Counted from the first letter of the stretch, positions 11,301-24,300 are shown. The stretch is 64,000 bases of DNA from Myoxocephalus aenaeus (GCA_038501785.1 JBAMJR010000066.1:743501-807500), one strand, 5' to 3'. Program-made: numbers and translations. The notes: generated from the sequence alone by a model not told the origin.

Positions 11301-14300
11301 TTATCTCTCAGCTCCAGTAAGAAATTAAGCCCAAGACATTGTGTACTGATGCCATTGTCTCAGCACAAAGAGATGCATCATAACTGAATATTAATTTAGT
11401 TAAAACCCTGTGAAAACATCACTGTCTTTATAATAGAGCTCCATCAACTCACAGTCATGACTCAGCAGAAACATGAACTGTGAGGTTTGAAAAGTTTGTT
11501 TTGTCCAATGATACGATAATAATACGATTCTAAACGCAAATATATTCAGTTTGCAGTTAAGTATCAGCAGATGTTTACGTGAGAGAACATGGAACCAGTA
11601 GTAATCTATTATTCCCTCCAGATCCAATGACTGACGTAAGGCTAAGTCACATGACTGTGATGGTAGCGCGTGTTCAGGGGCGTTAACGCGGTTATTGTCG
11701 CGGCTGCGGTGCAAACGTGTTGCTTCTCGCCTACAGCTCGTAAAAAATACAAATAAATACAATAAACGGGGGCCTCTTCCGCCTCAATTACAGCGGCGTC
11801 GCCGCCGGCGGCTCCGGCGTCCCTCCGTCCCTCCGTCCGTCCATCAGGGGCCCGGGTGGCTTCCATTAGCGCTGCCTCCGCAGGGACAGGACGGCCTCTA
11901 AGGCGCGGCACTCAGGGAGCGCACCGGGGGCCCCTGCACTTTACCTCCTAACAGCTTCATCAACTCTGCGTCCCCTGAGCCAAACACACACACACACAGA
12001 AACACACACACAACCTCTGGAGGGCCCAATTAGCAGCCATCACCTGTAATTCAATAACAACACTCCCTTTTTTCACAAACGGAAAAAAAAAGGGACGACT
12101 CCTTATGTTCTGCGTCAACGTGCGAATCCAAATCTACGCTGACAGTTTATTAACGCATCTAAATAGATTTAGTTCGCAAGCGAAAGAGGTGTGCTCCACT
12201 TCCTCTCCTCCTACAGGATACAGGATGGAGGGGAGCCGTAAAGAGAGGAGCCTGTCCAATCTAATCCTCAAAACGTCTCAGAGAGCATTTCTGCTAAACT
12301 GAATGGTTTTTAAACACCAACAGCAGCAATCAGCAATCAGGAACCAGCACAACTATCTCTGCAATATTTTCATTACCCATTAATGGAGCGATAAAACATC
12401 AACAATTGTCAAAACGTGTGCATCTAATGTCCCAGAGGCCGAGGAGACATCTTAATAAAAAAATGCTTGTTGTCTTGTATTCGACCAGCATAGGAGACAA
12501 ACGTTCCCGTTTTAAAAGAAGCTGGAGGCATCAAATGTTCTGCCTGAACAATGATGAAATCTCTTTCTGTTTTAAAACTTCCTGCAGATATCATGCATTT
12601 CCCCTCGGGGGGAGACGGTCACGCAAAGCACAGACGACTCAACGGGTTCCCGATTCCCCCGAAGTCGTGACTTGAAGGAGCTCCCAGGACTTGCCGTCTA
12701 TGGCGAAATGGGTCATTTAATGTATTGATGACAGCGTATATATAAAGAGATACAATGTTTCCTGGTAATTCAATAGATCTGTATGACATGATCACGTGAC
12801 AAATACAAAAGTACGGAGCGTTTTCTCAATTAATTGAGAATTTAGGTGGAAAATAATCAGATTTCCATATATCATAATTATATATATATAATATAATAAT
12901 ATAATATATATATTATAATATTTCCTGTTTTGTTTGCAAGAGGACGACTCCCTGCCCAATCAGAGCTAATGTTGTGGATCACCGACTCGAGAGGCGAGAG
13001 AGAGAGAGGGAGAGAGAGAGACTATCACTCTGCATCCATAAGAGATTAGTGAGAACAGACGATTCCCAAAATACCCCCCTTCAGAGAGGAGGCGTGGCTG
13101 ACTTCCACCAAAACGGCAGGTGTTTTTAAAGACGGGTTTCCAGCTCGTTCTGTCGGCAGCAGCGAGGTGATTACGACTCCTCTCGTTTCGCGCGCACCAT
13201 AATCTGAGCCGAGGCGCGGCTCTCCGGCGTGAAGGAAGACGAGGATGAATCACTCGACTGCCTCTAATCTAATTCTCCGTTTTCCACTCCCACCTGTCCC
13301 GCTGCCGCTGGACCCGCTGGAGGTCTCCGGGGCGTCTTTAAGTGGGTCCTCACACACACCTGTCCACCGCTCAAGGATTTATGTCTCCTGAGGTTTTTTA
13401 CGTTCGACTTTTAAGCTCTTCGTCAATCGAGAATAATTAGAAATCTCGCGAGAGATCTTTGGTTTTTATGTATCTTTTGGTTTGTTGGTCATAAAATGTC
13501 AAATCAGAATCAATAACCTGTGGGTTTTAATGCACATGTTCCTGTGAATAACGAGCATAACGGCTTCATACTGGAGAACTTTGAGGTCAAGTTCAATAAA
13601 TCTATCGGGCCAGGATCAGAAATCACAGCGCTTTGCATTTATTTCCAACGAGCGTCAATTATTTACACCCTGTTTAGAAAAAGGAATCACCAGTTCAGAT
13701 AGTAGATATAACTTGTTTTAAGAACATTCGATTCAAAGGCCGAAAGCGTCCAAAAGTCCCAAAAGATTCTGTTTACCATCAGATACGACCAAGAAGAGCC
13801 GGAAATCCTCTCGAATGAGAAGCTGGAACTATAAAATAAACTTTTGCTTGGGGGTGAACACAATTTTCTATCAATCAATGGCTCCGTTTGATCGGTTACT
13901 GCCTGACTTTCTACTTTTTCTTTTATTGATCCATTTTCGTTATTCGGCCACCTGTTTCTCCTCTGGTTGATGCGTCCCCCATTTTTCGCGGGCAAGCTCC
14001 ACTCCGCTCCGTCGAGCCCGGCGGCGGGACGGCCCGCTTTCGGGGCGGGACTTTCGGTTCCTTCGTTCTCGCCGAGTTCTCTCCGAGCTGGAGGAGCCTG
14101 CCTCTCAGGCAGAAGAAGAAGAAGAAGAAAAAAAAGAGAATGGAGGACGGCAGGATATGCAAATTGCACCACCGCCAAAGGAGAGGGAGAGGAGTTTCCC
14201 AGCGGCTGAGTGTGAAAGAGTGACCCCCCCGCACCCCCCCCCCCCCCCTCCCATTCTCTCCCTTCTCTCCCTCACACACAGGACTTTGAATGAGACTCTT

Positions 14301-15756
14301 TCTTTTGACACACACTGGCCTGCACGCACACACACACAACCCACACAATCACACAAACCTTAAAAAAAAAAAAACTAATTAAACATTAATGCAAATGCAC
14401 ACATGCATTTAAATATGGAGGTTTCAACACACACACACACACACACACAAGGTGTGAGGAGGATAAACAGGGTCTCCTCACCGCAGGCCGTCTCTTTCGG
14501 CGTAGATTAAAGTTTTAGCTGCTCTGCTCGGGGGGGGGAGGAGCCTCTTGAAGGCATGAATATGCAGGTGGTTGAAGAGGAGCGATGAAAGGCAGGTTAC
14601 CCCCCCCCCGTCCTTCAAGAAAAGCGTCTAACACAAGCTCGGCTGGTTCCTCTGAGACCGTATGCACCGGAGGTAAATCTCAGTCCCGGTTCCGCATCGG
14701 GCTTTTGTTTTGAGCGTAGGTGGCCACTCTGCGCTTCGCGACATCGATTTCAAACGGCATTTCAAGTTCAGGGGAGGATTCGGCTTCGCCACATTCGCCA
14801 TATTACTTTTCATTTAACACGAGAAAGTGGGTCTTTTCTTTCCTCTCTGCTGAGCTCTCCCCATTCATTCGCATTGGCGCGTATCTTTTTTTTTAACGGT
14901 TTAACGTCATTTTGGAGCCACGGCGGCTTTTAAAATCCTCATCGATTTGGAGCGACCAACGGAGGCGGCTTTTCTTTCTCAATTCGGGCCAGAAAGCAAA
15001 GGACTGACATGATGGGGGGGGGGGGGGGGGATATGTGTCTAGTTCTGCAGAAGAAAAAAAAGGGTCTTGTCACATATTCAAAGACTCACTTTCCACCTCC
15101 CTTTTTCAAAAAAAGTTTCAACTGCAATTCCAGTCGTGCACGCTCGACACACAATCGAGTAGACACAGCTGGTTTTATTACTTATTAATAAGCGTACAAA
15201 CCTTTTTGTCATGTACAAACCTTTTTTGTCATGATGTGACACAAAAGAAGAAAGACGTCTATATATATAATGTTCGCACAGAAAATATGCCAAACAAGCC
15301 TCACTGAGCACATGTGGCTCCTCATGGGCTTCCTGGTGCTCCATTGACCTCTGACCTCTGCCGGGGCGGAGGCCTGGGTGGCTCCACGCAACAACAAAAA
15401 AACCTGTGTTGTCAACACTTATAGTTTTCAGTTTCCAAAGCCAACATGTGTTTCAGATTTCATTTCAGGCCCGGATGACACAATCGCCCCGCTCTCGGTT
15501 TCGCATCGAATCAGAAGGGCAGCGGCGCTCCATTTCCCCTCCGCCTTCGACTAAAAATAGTTCTCATGTCGAGTGTTTCGCGAGCGGAGGGGGGGGGCAG
15601 ATCACACCTGCGCGATAACAAAGCTCGCGCTTGCACTCGTTTGTCGTTTTGCCAAACGGAACCGACTCAATCACCTCGGTAACTAAAACAAAAACCACTC
15701 AGGAGTTTACAGCTCAGCAACTTCAACAGTCCACCAGATACACACTCCTTCAGGCC

Positions 15757-15906
15757 ACAGTTTCAGAAACCTTTTATTTATTTGCCAGGAATGTTTTCAC
15801 ACAAACGAGGAATTTTTTGAGGCGGAAGGTGCATACATTGGACGTGGACATGGGACGTAAGACGAGACAAACAACAATCAACAATCAACGAGAACAACAG
15901 TGCAAT
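15757..15906 (-). repeat. LINE-like 3' tail, reverse orientation
   Basis: The reverse complement reads through 'aatgtatgcacctt', a 'ttcctcgtttgtgt'-like stretch and 'acattcctggcaaataaa'. It aligns by eye along its length with the forward copy at 39040-39183. Both copies encode the same accidental peptide pattern (a FTQTRNF core followed by KVHTLD). The pattern is that of a CR1/L2-type LINE 3' end common in fish. Confidence 0.75.
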
Positions 15907-16329
15907 TGGTATTAAAATATGTGTAAGATAAGTGCTCAGTCATATTGTTGACAGTTTATTTGTTGTACCCATAATGATGTGTCCTGAGCTGAATACTATT
16001 TAAAGTGGCTGATGACTAAAATGATCCAGACTCTGGCTCTTTTATTAAAATGTACAAGTCAGAGCCGGGGGGGGGTGTGTGTTGTTTTAAAAGGTGTATG
16101 CATTTTTTTTAATTAGGCCGCATTGAGTCATGCGCTTCAACTGTCCACGTCTCATCTGTGAAGGTGCCTTTTATTGGCCGACGTCATCCAACCGAAACGC
16201 ACCAGTAGGAAGCGCTGATTTCTCCTTCCCTCTAACGGGCACCATGTTAATGCATGTAAATCCAAACAAGCAGGCCTCTGTTGTTATGCAAAGCCTGGAG
16301 CAAAGTAGCAGTTTCCCACCTTGATGCTA

Positions 16330-16380
16330 ACACACACACACACACACACTCACACACACACACACACACACTCTCTCTCT
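16330..16380 (+). repeat. (CA)n(CT)n compound microsatellite
   Basis: CA run interrupted once by CT, then a short CT run. Confidence 0.96.
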
Positions 16381-16548
16381 AACACGTACGCACAAACGCA
16401 CACACACACTGCTCAATTAGTCACAGCAGCAGCATCAGTAGGCTGGACGCACCTCCCCCTCTGGACCATAAAAGGCGATGGGAGGGGTTAATGCTGACTT
16501 GCTAAAGACATCCTGTAGTGCTTTGTCATTCCACAGGCCCATTTGTGC

Positions 16549-16550
<2 letters not shown>

Positions 16551-16594
<44 letters not shown>
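16551..16594 (+). repeat. (CA)n microsatellite
   Basis: 22 CA units. Confidence 0.97.
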
Positions 16595-16597
<3 letters not shown>

Positions 16598-16854
16598 GCA
16601 CGGCCCCAGGCTGTAAAGCAAAAGGGAGAAAGTAACATGAATGACCGGCGGTCATGGATCAATTAACAGCTACTGTTGACCACGACCACTTCTAAGACCA
16701 CTCAGGACCATTTCCTTCTGCCACTGCCATCTCCCAAATACACAACAAAGGCACATATACATATTTACATTACACAAAAACTAACTAACAAGTAACAAGT
16801 AAGGTAAAAAAATATATACAATAAAAATGGCTCTTCCTTCATATGAAAAGCAGC

Positions 16855-16997
16855 TTATTTTGTCGACTAATCTGTCGATTTTAAATCAACTACTTCAAAG
16901 AATCATACAAAAGCACCCCTTAAAAAGACTTAGGAAAGTCATTCAGAGGACAAAACAACCGATTAAATCCCCCGAGAGAGGACGGCAGCCCTATTGA
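16855..16997 (-). repeat. Degenerate MITE-like fragment, reverse orientation
   Basis: Contains 'gtcgactaatctgtcgatt' and ends with 'ggcagccctattgatag', the reverse complement of the 'agggctgc' end seen at 9632. The match is strongly diverged, so this is tentative. Confidence 0.35.
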
Positions 16998-17978
16998 TAG
17001 GCATAAAAACAAGTTGGATTGTATGTACTTACATTTAGTCACTGACTACGCAACGTTTTAAACAGCTATTATTAGTTATCACACTAATCTAATGAGTGCA
17101 CCGGGGTGGAAACGGCCTGTGGCAAAGGCCGCTGAATAGCATCCTCAGAGGCAGCGGGACGCTCACGTGACTCTCCTGCAACCGGAGCACCTTTCGGGTC
17201 GACCTCAAGAAAACGCTTCATTTATACAAAATGGTTGTAAAACACGCTGCGGCGCTTGAGAGCGCGTGATTGTGCGACGACCGCGGCGCGAATCACGGGA
17301 TGATTTTCTTTTCTATTTTTTTTTTGCAGCGGTTTTAAGCTCCGGCTGAGGCGCCGCAGTTCTCACAAGACGATGCAAAGCTTGCTTGTACGACAACTCG
17401 AGGCGTTAATAGAGCATTACGCATCGACAGAGGCGGGGCTGAATAAATACCGGGCGCACGGAGAGAGAATGCTCCTCATCTCGTGGCATCAAACGACCGG
17501 CAGGCTGATCAAAGAGCCCGTCGCCAAAGAGACGCGCGTGTTTCCCCTTTAACGCGGCGATTCAAAGCACTTTTCAAATCCACTCTTTTCTGTTTCACCC
17601 TGACTTGATGTAACTTATAGAAGAAACGGCATTAAAAACAGTTGTAAACGCCACAAAAGCTCCGTATACTATTGAATCAAACGTGCGTGTGCTTATTAAA
17701 TATAGGTGAAGGCTTTTGAATCGGGTTTTTTCCGCTCTAGAAGGTTTTCCTGTGGAGTTTTTGGGCCTCTGGTGGAGCTGTTGGAGCGGGTTTGTTTATC
17801 TCGAGCACGAGCACGAGGTCCACGCATGGCGGCGAGCTACGTGTGACGGTAGGATGCACAGAAGAAGACTGCCGGCTGCTAATCAAGGATGTGAACAACG
17901 CTGGATTTGAAAATACTCCGCTTTGCAAATGTGTCATGAGCGAAGTAAAGCGTTCAACGCGTGTGTTTGACCTCGAGG

Positions 17979-18003
17979 ACACACACACACACACACACAC
18001 ACA
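17979..18003 (+). repeat. Short (AC)n microsatellite
   Basis: About 12 AC units. Confidence 0.95.
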
Positions 18004-18408
18004 GGACACCGAACCCTTCTCACATATATCCCCCCCCCAAAAAATAATCCTCCGCAGGCCGGACGGGCATACAGAGGATGAAGGCCGTGTTTTGGAGGCG
18101 CATGAGCAGTGCGAGTCTGGGAGCAGGCCGCTGTGTTTATCCTATCAAGGTATGTTAACACCAGGCTGCATTCCTGTAGTCCCTAAATTGCAGTGTTAGA
18201 TTACAGCCCAGCTGAGAGAGCACACACACACTCGCGTACAAACATGGAGCGCTTTTTCAAGCGACAGGAACGGCGTTGGACGGCGGCGGCGGAGCGCTCG
18301 GAGGGCCGACACCTGCCATTTACAGGAGGACTGCGGACAATCGACACGCAACTTCACAACTTTTACCAGGTTGTGTGCCGTGTGTAATTACTTATATAAT
18401 TACTACAA

Positions 18409-18434
18409 ACACACACACACACACACACACACAC
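18409..18434 (+). repeat. Short (AC)n microsatellite
   Basis: About 13 AC units. Confidence 0.95.
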
Positions 18435-20250
18435 GGGAATAACTGTGTTATGTACTCTCTCTAACGTACGGCCTGTAAGTGGTAAGCGTTTCATTCAAGG
18501 CAAAAAAACTAGTCGAGTAAGAGAAAAGTGGACGCCGTGAAGGGTCGGTGGCTCGGTGACACTCATCACTCACTGGGCTTTTACAGCGCCGTGTTTACGC
18601 CGGCTGCCTGGCGGGAAATCATCTCCGTAAAGAAGTCGAGCGAGGCCGGCTGACTGTCGGCGCCATTAACACCGGGCGGGTTAGCGTGACGATGCCGTTT
18701 GAACTCACAGACGCCCAAATATATACGAGTCCCAGCCTCGGCCAGAGCAAACGGCAGCGGGGCTTATATGAATGATGTCATAACTGGAGGAAATGACCCC
18801 AAAACAAAAGGTTTTACGAGTATTCAGGCTCAGACCATGTTTATCTTAAATGACATGAACTGGCAGCAGATTAATTTGCTGCCTCTAACCAGCAAGAACG
18901 GCAGATTCCTTAATCCGTCTGATAATGATCTGCTAATGATTCCGCTAACGGTCCTAGTTACCGAAAACGGAATTGGGCAACGACCACGAAATAAAATGCG
19001 ATGCCAACTTTGACGCCGTGGTTTGGACCCAAGAAACCTCACACACATAGTTTAAGATGCTAAACTGTTATGAACCAATACTTCGACAGGTATCCGTCTT
19101 TTTCTTAATATCGATTACTGTCTAATGTGCTGTAGTTTGGGAGGAAACGGTCCAACTTTGTGTGATGCTTCGCCTTTTTATAATGTCCTCACGCCGTAAT
19201 CCATAATAACAGACGCGGACCCGCTGAAGCCCCCGGGACATCTGAGGTGAAATGTGATCAATTAATCGATTAATGCACGATATTTATTGGCTCGATGCAT
19301 GTTGTCGCTTTCCAAGCAAAGACGATAAACATTCTCTGGTAGCAGCTGCTCTGTGAGGATTTATTATATATCAAATGTGATCAAACTGAATTTCTTTGGG
19401 TTTTGGACCCAAAATCTAGGATATTATAACATGCATTAATTGATAAAAAGATCTGATTCATTGTCAAACAACTGATTTGTGAGGCGATTTGGCTCAATGA
19501 TGATAAAAAGCATTACAAAATATGTGTATTCACAAGAATATTAGTGACTATCAGAAAAAAGGCACTCCTCATAATCTAATAAATGACAAAAAAAAGTGTA
19601 TCCACCGATGAACCTAAAGACGTCTGCTCAGTAGCTTTTGGGTCAGAATAGTTGCTCTGCAGGTGTTTGCCACGTGATGGGGACGACATGGACTTGGAGG
19701 TCGTGGCACGTTAGCACAGGCTAATGCCCGGCAGCTCTTTTGGAAATGCAAAGGAGTGGCATCTAACCATCTAATTAATACTAAAAAAGACGTTGGAATG
19801 GAGGCAGGTGGGAACAGGAGACGCAGCAGATGAAAGCAGTGCGCACTGAATCACGGCACCTTTTTTTTTTTTTTTTTGCCATCTTGATCGTGCACACCGT
19901 CACGCGGACACACATTATAATCGTATTTAATCGCAATATATTTGGGAAATGAAACACACGAGGAGCGCCTCCATCATTTTTTTTATATATACTGCAAGGA
20001 TATCACGAGGAAACCGGTGGGGAAAAAATACACCTTTATAGGTGTTGCATCACCTATGCGTGTACCTGGCTGTCTCCCGGTCCAGAAAAAAAAAAAGGAG
20101 CAGCAACCCCGCCTTCACTGCAGTAATGGTACTGACCGCCATTCCCTTCCGCACAGCGCTCAGGAGATTGTATAACGAATTACCGCAACACAATAGATGG
20201 AAACGAGAGGTTTGACGGGGCGCTCCATGCGCACTGCTCGTGCACACGGC

Positions 20251-20272
20251 GTGTGTGTGTGTGTGTGTGTGT
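20251..20272 (+). repeat. Short (GT)n microsatellite
   Basis: 11 GT units. Confidence 0.95.
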
Positions 20273-20716
20273 AGCAGAGGAATAAACCACCTTATGCACC
20301 GCTCGTGTTACGTGCAGAGACTCTCACCAGACCCCCCCAAAACAAGGCGACCAATCCACACGCAACAAAACAACAACACAAACACATACAAGGGACGATA
20401 AAACATGCACAAGTGGGTCAGAAAAGGAAAATGCGTGTCGATGAGATTAAATCCCGCGAGAATGAAGGGAGGCGAGCATCCATGGGCACAACTACAGAGG
20501 AGGAAGAAGAAAAAAAAACGCATCTCTACCTGCACAAGTTGACATTTGGAGCGGCTTTTTCGGGCTCCTCGCGAGACGCAGAGCCTTTAGGGGGGAAACG
20601 GATGAGCAGATCCTGTTCCGTCAAAAAAAAACGAGGGGGTCGCGAGCCGCAGGTGTTTAATTTCTGTTTTATTTCTAGGCCGTTTTGTCAGCCCCGTTAT
20701 CCGCGTTCAGGTAAAC

Positions 20717-20723
20717 ATGATGA

Positions 20724-20757
<34 letters not shown>

Positions 20758-20767
20758 GATGATGATG
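20717..20767 (+). repeat. (ATG)n(GTG)n trinucleotide repeat
   Basis: About nine ATG units pass into five GGT units and back to GAT. The overlapping 283-residue open frame (Asp-rich, then Gly-rich, then Lys-rich) is held open by this and the next repeat and is not regarded as a gene. Confidence 0.95.
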
Positions 20768-20831
20768 GCTCCTGTACACGGACGCACAGAGTCACCGTCG
20801 TGTCGTCACCAGGAGAGGAGAGGAGGGAGGA

Positions 20832-20869
20832 GATGATGAAGAAAAAGAAGAAGAAGAAGAAGAAAAAAA
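20832..20869 (+). repeat. (GAA)n-type purine repeat
   Basis: Interrupted GAA/AAG run giving a poly-Lys or poly-Phe translation. Confidence 0.93.
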
Positions 20870-22391
20870 GGTGCTTTCCAGCCCCTCGGCTCACACACAT
20901 TGTGCCTCGTAACGGTGAATATAAATATATAAATATGTGGGGGGGGGGTTACTTTTTTTATTGGCTGATGCGATGTAAGAGAGGGAGAGGACAGGTAAGA
21001 CACCGACCAATGAGAGACGCCGGCTCTAAAGGGTCGTGTGCATTTAAAATAGCACCACCTGAATCCTATTTTTATATCCTTTACTTCATAACAGGTGGAT
21101 TTAAAAATGCTCTATCGTGTGGAAAGGATGCTCCAACTCACAAACAGCTATTCTGAGATCATTGTTAACGTGATATTACAGAGATGAACGCCATGTAGGT
21201 GATAATAGAGGATTATTACAACTATATAACCGCAAATGCAAATACATCTAAGGAAGATGTGGTAAATATGTCAACACTGACAAACACAAACATACTCAAA
21301 GTCCATATTATGCAATGAAGTGACTCGAGACGAATGCTTAGAAAACACATATTCTTAATAATGCACAGGATGCAGCTGAAGAAGAAAAAAAAACAGATTT
21401 ATTTTCAACATTGCCAACGGTTTATCAACCCCGAATGTGCAGGTGCAAAGAGCAACAGTGGAAAATGTGCAAAAAAAATGCAATTTGCAAGACGATCAAT
21501 AGCCCAAAACACGCCGACTAACGCAAAACGTGACGTTATTGGAGCTGAGCTGGTGCAGCGCGAGGGAGGAAACGCATGCATGAAGACACATTTGCCACAC
21601 AAAAAAATACAACATCCATAATATCTCTTACCTTAACTAAGGAGACATGTGCTGGTGCATGGCTCTGCCCGTCAGTGAAGCACAACCAAACCCCCGTGCA
21701 ACAACAACAACAACAAAACAACAACCACGCATTCACCGCAACCAGCCCCGATTTGCCCATCCGGCCACCGACACACACCGATAAAAAAGTTGAATTATTT
21801 TTGAACGGGAGGGAGAAACTGCACCGTCCAGGGGGCCCGAGCGAGCTGCAAGTTAGCATGAAACTAAACCTCGCCCGTAGAAGAAAAAAAGGAAAAAAGA
21901 AAGAAAGAAAGAAAGCGTAAACTTCACCACTAAACTGCGCGTAACGGGCCACGTTGTTGTGTGAAAAAGCCCCCGCAACCTGCCGCCAAGTGTTGGCCAC
22001 GGGGGGGACGGACACACACACGCAAAAAGTGGCAGAAAAGTAGAGGAAAAGTGAAGGAAAGTAATAACGCGGACAGCTATCTAGCAAGGCGCTCCTCGGG
22101 GTTATTCTAGCCGGATAACGGTCCTCTCTGGCAGGCGGCGCCGTGCACCGCTAGGCGGAGAAGAGAAGAGAGAGGAGCCGGCCAGGTATAACGGTCCACC
22201 ACCACCCTGGGATATGAACGCATATATATATCCCCCCCTCCAACACCCCTCAACAACAACAAAAAAAAGAAAAAACTCCTCGAAACGTGGTTCAACTCAG
22301 TCCCCAAAAGTATCCAGAAGGAGTTCACCGAGAGGGAAAGCTCGCCTGCAGCCCGCCTGCCTCGCGGCTTCACGGAGGAGTTTGGACTTAC

Positions 22392-22449
22392 CGCTGCTCC
22401 GCTTCGGGTTCGCCTGTTTTCTGCGCTTACACCTGGGGCCATCCGCCAT
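22392..22449 (-). CDS. zeb1: zeb1 first coding exon (zinc-finger E-box-binding homeobox 1)
   Basis: The minus-strand exon reads MADGPRCKRRKQANPKRSS plus the first base of the next codon, then the consensus donor GTAAGT (from 22391 leftward). The start MADGPRCKRRKQANP is the diagnostic, basic N-terminus of ZEB-family nuclear zinc-finger/homeodomain repressors. These bind paired E-box (CACCTG) elements and control epithelial-mesenchymal state and neural and mesodermal development. The phase-1 exit matches the known ZEB1 exon 1. ZEB2 normally carries a short in-frame MKQ.I extension before this Met. Here the codons before ATG give LSERI without a Met, favouring zeb1, as does svil nearby. The fish sequence ends KRSS where human ZEB1 has RRNN. 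All zinc fingers and the homeodomain are encoded outside the window. ZEB family is near certain; the zeb1 paralogue (a or b) cannot be told. Confidence 0.9.
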
Positions 22450-22660
22450 GATCCTCTCGCTGAGTCTGAAGCGCAGCCGCTCGCGAGTCACCTCCTCCCT
22501 CCTCCTCCTCCTCCTCCCTCCTCCTGTCCCCCCCCCCCCCTCCTCTTCCTCACCCCTCCCTTCTCCTGTCCGCTTTACGACATCACCTTCCCCTCCTCCT
22601 CTTGCAGAAACACCTGGTTTGCGACACACTGGCCGCCTTTACGGCGTCACCTTCTCAAAC
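22450..22660 (-). promoter_or_regulatory. zeb1: zeb1 5' UTR and proximal promoter region
   Basis: Read on the minus strand, this GC-rich block contains a long purine tract (plus-strand CCTCCT runs, about 22485-22570). It also has two copies of a TGAYGYCGTAAA-type motif (around 22570-22585 and 22637-22652) and a CACCTG E-box at 22611-22616. A second E-box falls inside the coding exon (22430-22435). No TATA box was seen, consistent with a CpG-island promoter. The exact transcription start cannot be placed. An antisense open frame of 195 residues crosses the block but is Pro/Ser/Leu-rich from the pyrimidine tract. Confidence 0.55.
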
Positions 22661-22800
22661 ACCTCAGCACATGGCCCCTCCTACTGGCCGCACATGGCCC
22701 TCAAAGTCGTTTCCAAGCGGTGGTCCTCGGGCTCTTTCAGGGCCGTCCCGCGACTCTCACTCCCTCCACTCCTCCTCACTCCTCAGAGAAAGGGAATATG

Positions 22801-22997
22801 AACACTTTATCACTTTAATTATGCTCATCACCTGGTCTGTATATTTAATACTGCTACCATATTCCTCTTACTGTTTGTATTACTGTTCTACTGTTTATTT
22901 ATATTACTTGATTTTTTTTTTTTTTACTTGTGTCTCTGTGTGCAATGCTGCTGTAATCCTGCAATTTTAATAAAGGATTATTTTATTGTATTTTATC
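22801..22997 (+). repeat. LINE-like 3' tail next to the zeb1 promoter
   Basis: Contains 'gctgtaatcctgcaatttt' and ends with 'aataaaggattattttattg'. A near-identical but fuller copy lies at 32781-32958 ('cctgcaatttccccactgcg'). This is a 5'-truncated retroelement tail with its own AATAAA, widespread in fish genomes. Confidence 0.65.
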
Positions 22998-24003
22998 TCA
23001 GCGAGGACGTTATCTGCTTCAGATGGACCTAATTTGAACTATTAGGGGTTTGTGTGACTTAGAAGATTCACTACATTCACTATTTCCCTTTTAAATGGAG
23101 TAGAAATCAGCCAGTAACGCCTCACAAAAAAAGAACATGCCATTGATATCTCTATCTGAAATGCCTATATGTTTTTTTGTGTGCCTTGTTTTGTTTTGTT
23201 CTGTTTTGTTCTGTCTTGTAGAAAAGACAACAATACAAATATTTGTTAAAAATAAATAAAAAAAATGGAGTAGAAATACAAATACCTGAATACAAATACC
23301 TCAAAATCAGTGCTCCAGTACTTGAGTAAATGTACTTATCTACCACTTGTTTCCCTGAAACCTGAACCTTTTAGAGAACTGACGCTAGAAATGAACTGTG
23401 CGTGAAACGCATAATACCACACTGTACAAAGTACAAGTTTAAAAGTATTAATAGAAGAATATACTAAAAGCATTAAACGTGAAATGAGTCAGAATGCAGC
23501 GATCCTCTTATGACAGATGGTATCTGTTCTGTATGTAAAAGGTTATTTTGCAGGATAAATGTGGTGTACTGAACTAGCAGAACACTGTCAAGTAAATTTT
23601 TGGCGTAATGACAGTATTTGAGTAAATACTTAATTACATCCAGCCAATACTATTGATCAATTGTTATGTTTAATGCATTGTATGAGGAAAAAAGCATCCA
23701 AATAAATAATGATAAAGAAGTAACTCAGTTTTTGTTGCAGGATATAATCTGGGAAACATCCACTGGGATTCACTTGAGCCCGACTGGGACCAGTAAACCC
23801 CTTCAGTATGACCTTGGACCTAAAAAAGGACAGACAGGTAAAGTTTAAAGTTCAGTTTGACTTGTGGTCCGAAACGGGCCGAGGTCGAGAGGTCGAGAGG
23901 TCAAACGTGTTCGGTGTCCGAGTCCCAAATAGGGAGGAGGTTCATCCAGGCAGGTGTTGGCTGCACATTAGACGATGTGGCGGGAAATTAACGGCAATGG
24001 GAC

Positions 24004-24004
<1 letters not shown>
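22998..24004. other. Intergenic, repeat fragments only
   Basis: No gene recognised. At about 23265-23345 the sequence 'cagtacttgagtaaatgtac' matches a common fish repeat whose ends read as 'acttgagtaaatgtactt'. A second piece with 'gtatttgagtaaatactta' lies near 23610. The two flank about 270 bp of unassigned sequence and may be the ends of one element. Confidence 0.4.
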
Positions 24005-24067
<63 letters not shown>

Positions 24068-24201
24068 TGTGTGTGTGTGTGTGCTGCACGGCTAATGGAG
24101 GAAGTGGGAGCAGGTGTGCAGGTGGGCGGGAGAGGTCAGGTGACGGGCGTGTACAATTAAGTTAAACACAAGTAAAGTATGATTCTGCATACACACACAC
24201 A

Positions 24202-24284
<83 letters not shown>

Positions 24285-24300
24285 ACACACCCACACTCAC
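24005..24300 (+). repeat. Paired (GT)n and (CA)n arrays in inverted arrangement
   Basis: (GT)n at 24005-24083 with one CT interruption, a spacer of about 105 bp, then (CA)n at 24190-24300 with a few interruptions. The two arms are complementary and could pair. Confidence 0.95.

Noticed and set aside
20305..21156. 283-residue plus-strand open frame
   Set aside because: It is held open by (ATG)n, (GTG)n and (GAA)n repeats giving Asp-, Gly- and Lys-rich tracts. No domain or splice context supports it.
22214..22801. 195-residue plus-strand open frame antisense to zeb1 exon 1
   Set aside because: It covers the zeb1 exon and the pyrimidine-rich promoter. Its Ser/Pro/Leu-rich composition follows from CCT repeats. 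An antisense RNA from the promoter is possible but not visible in the sequence.
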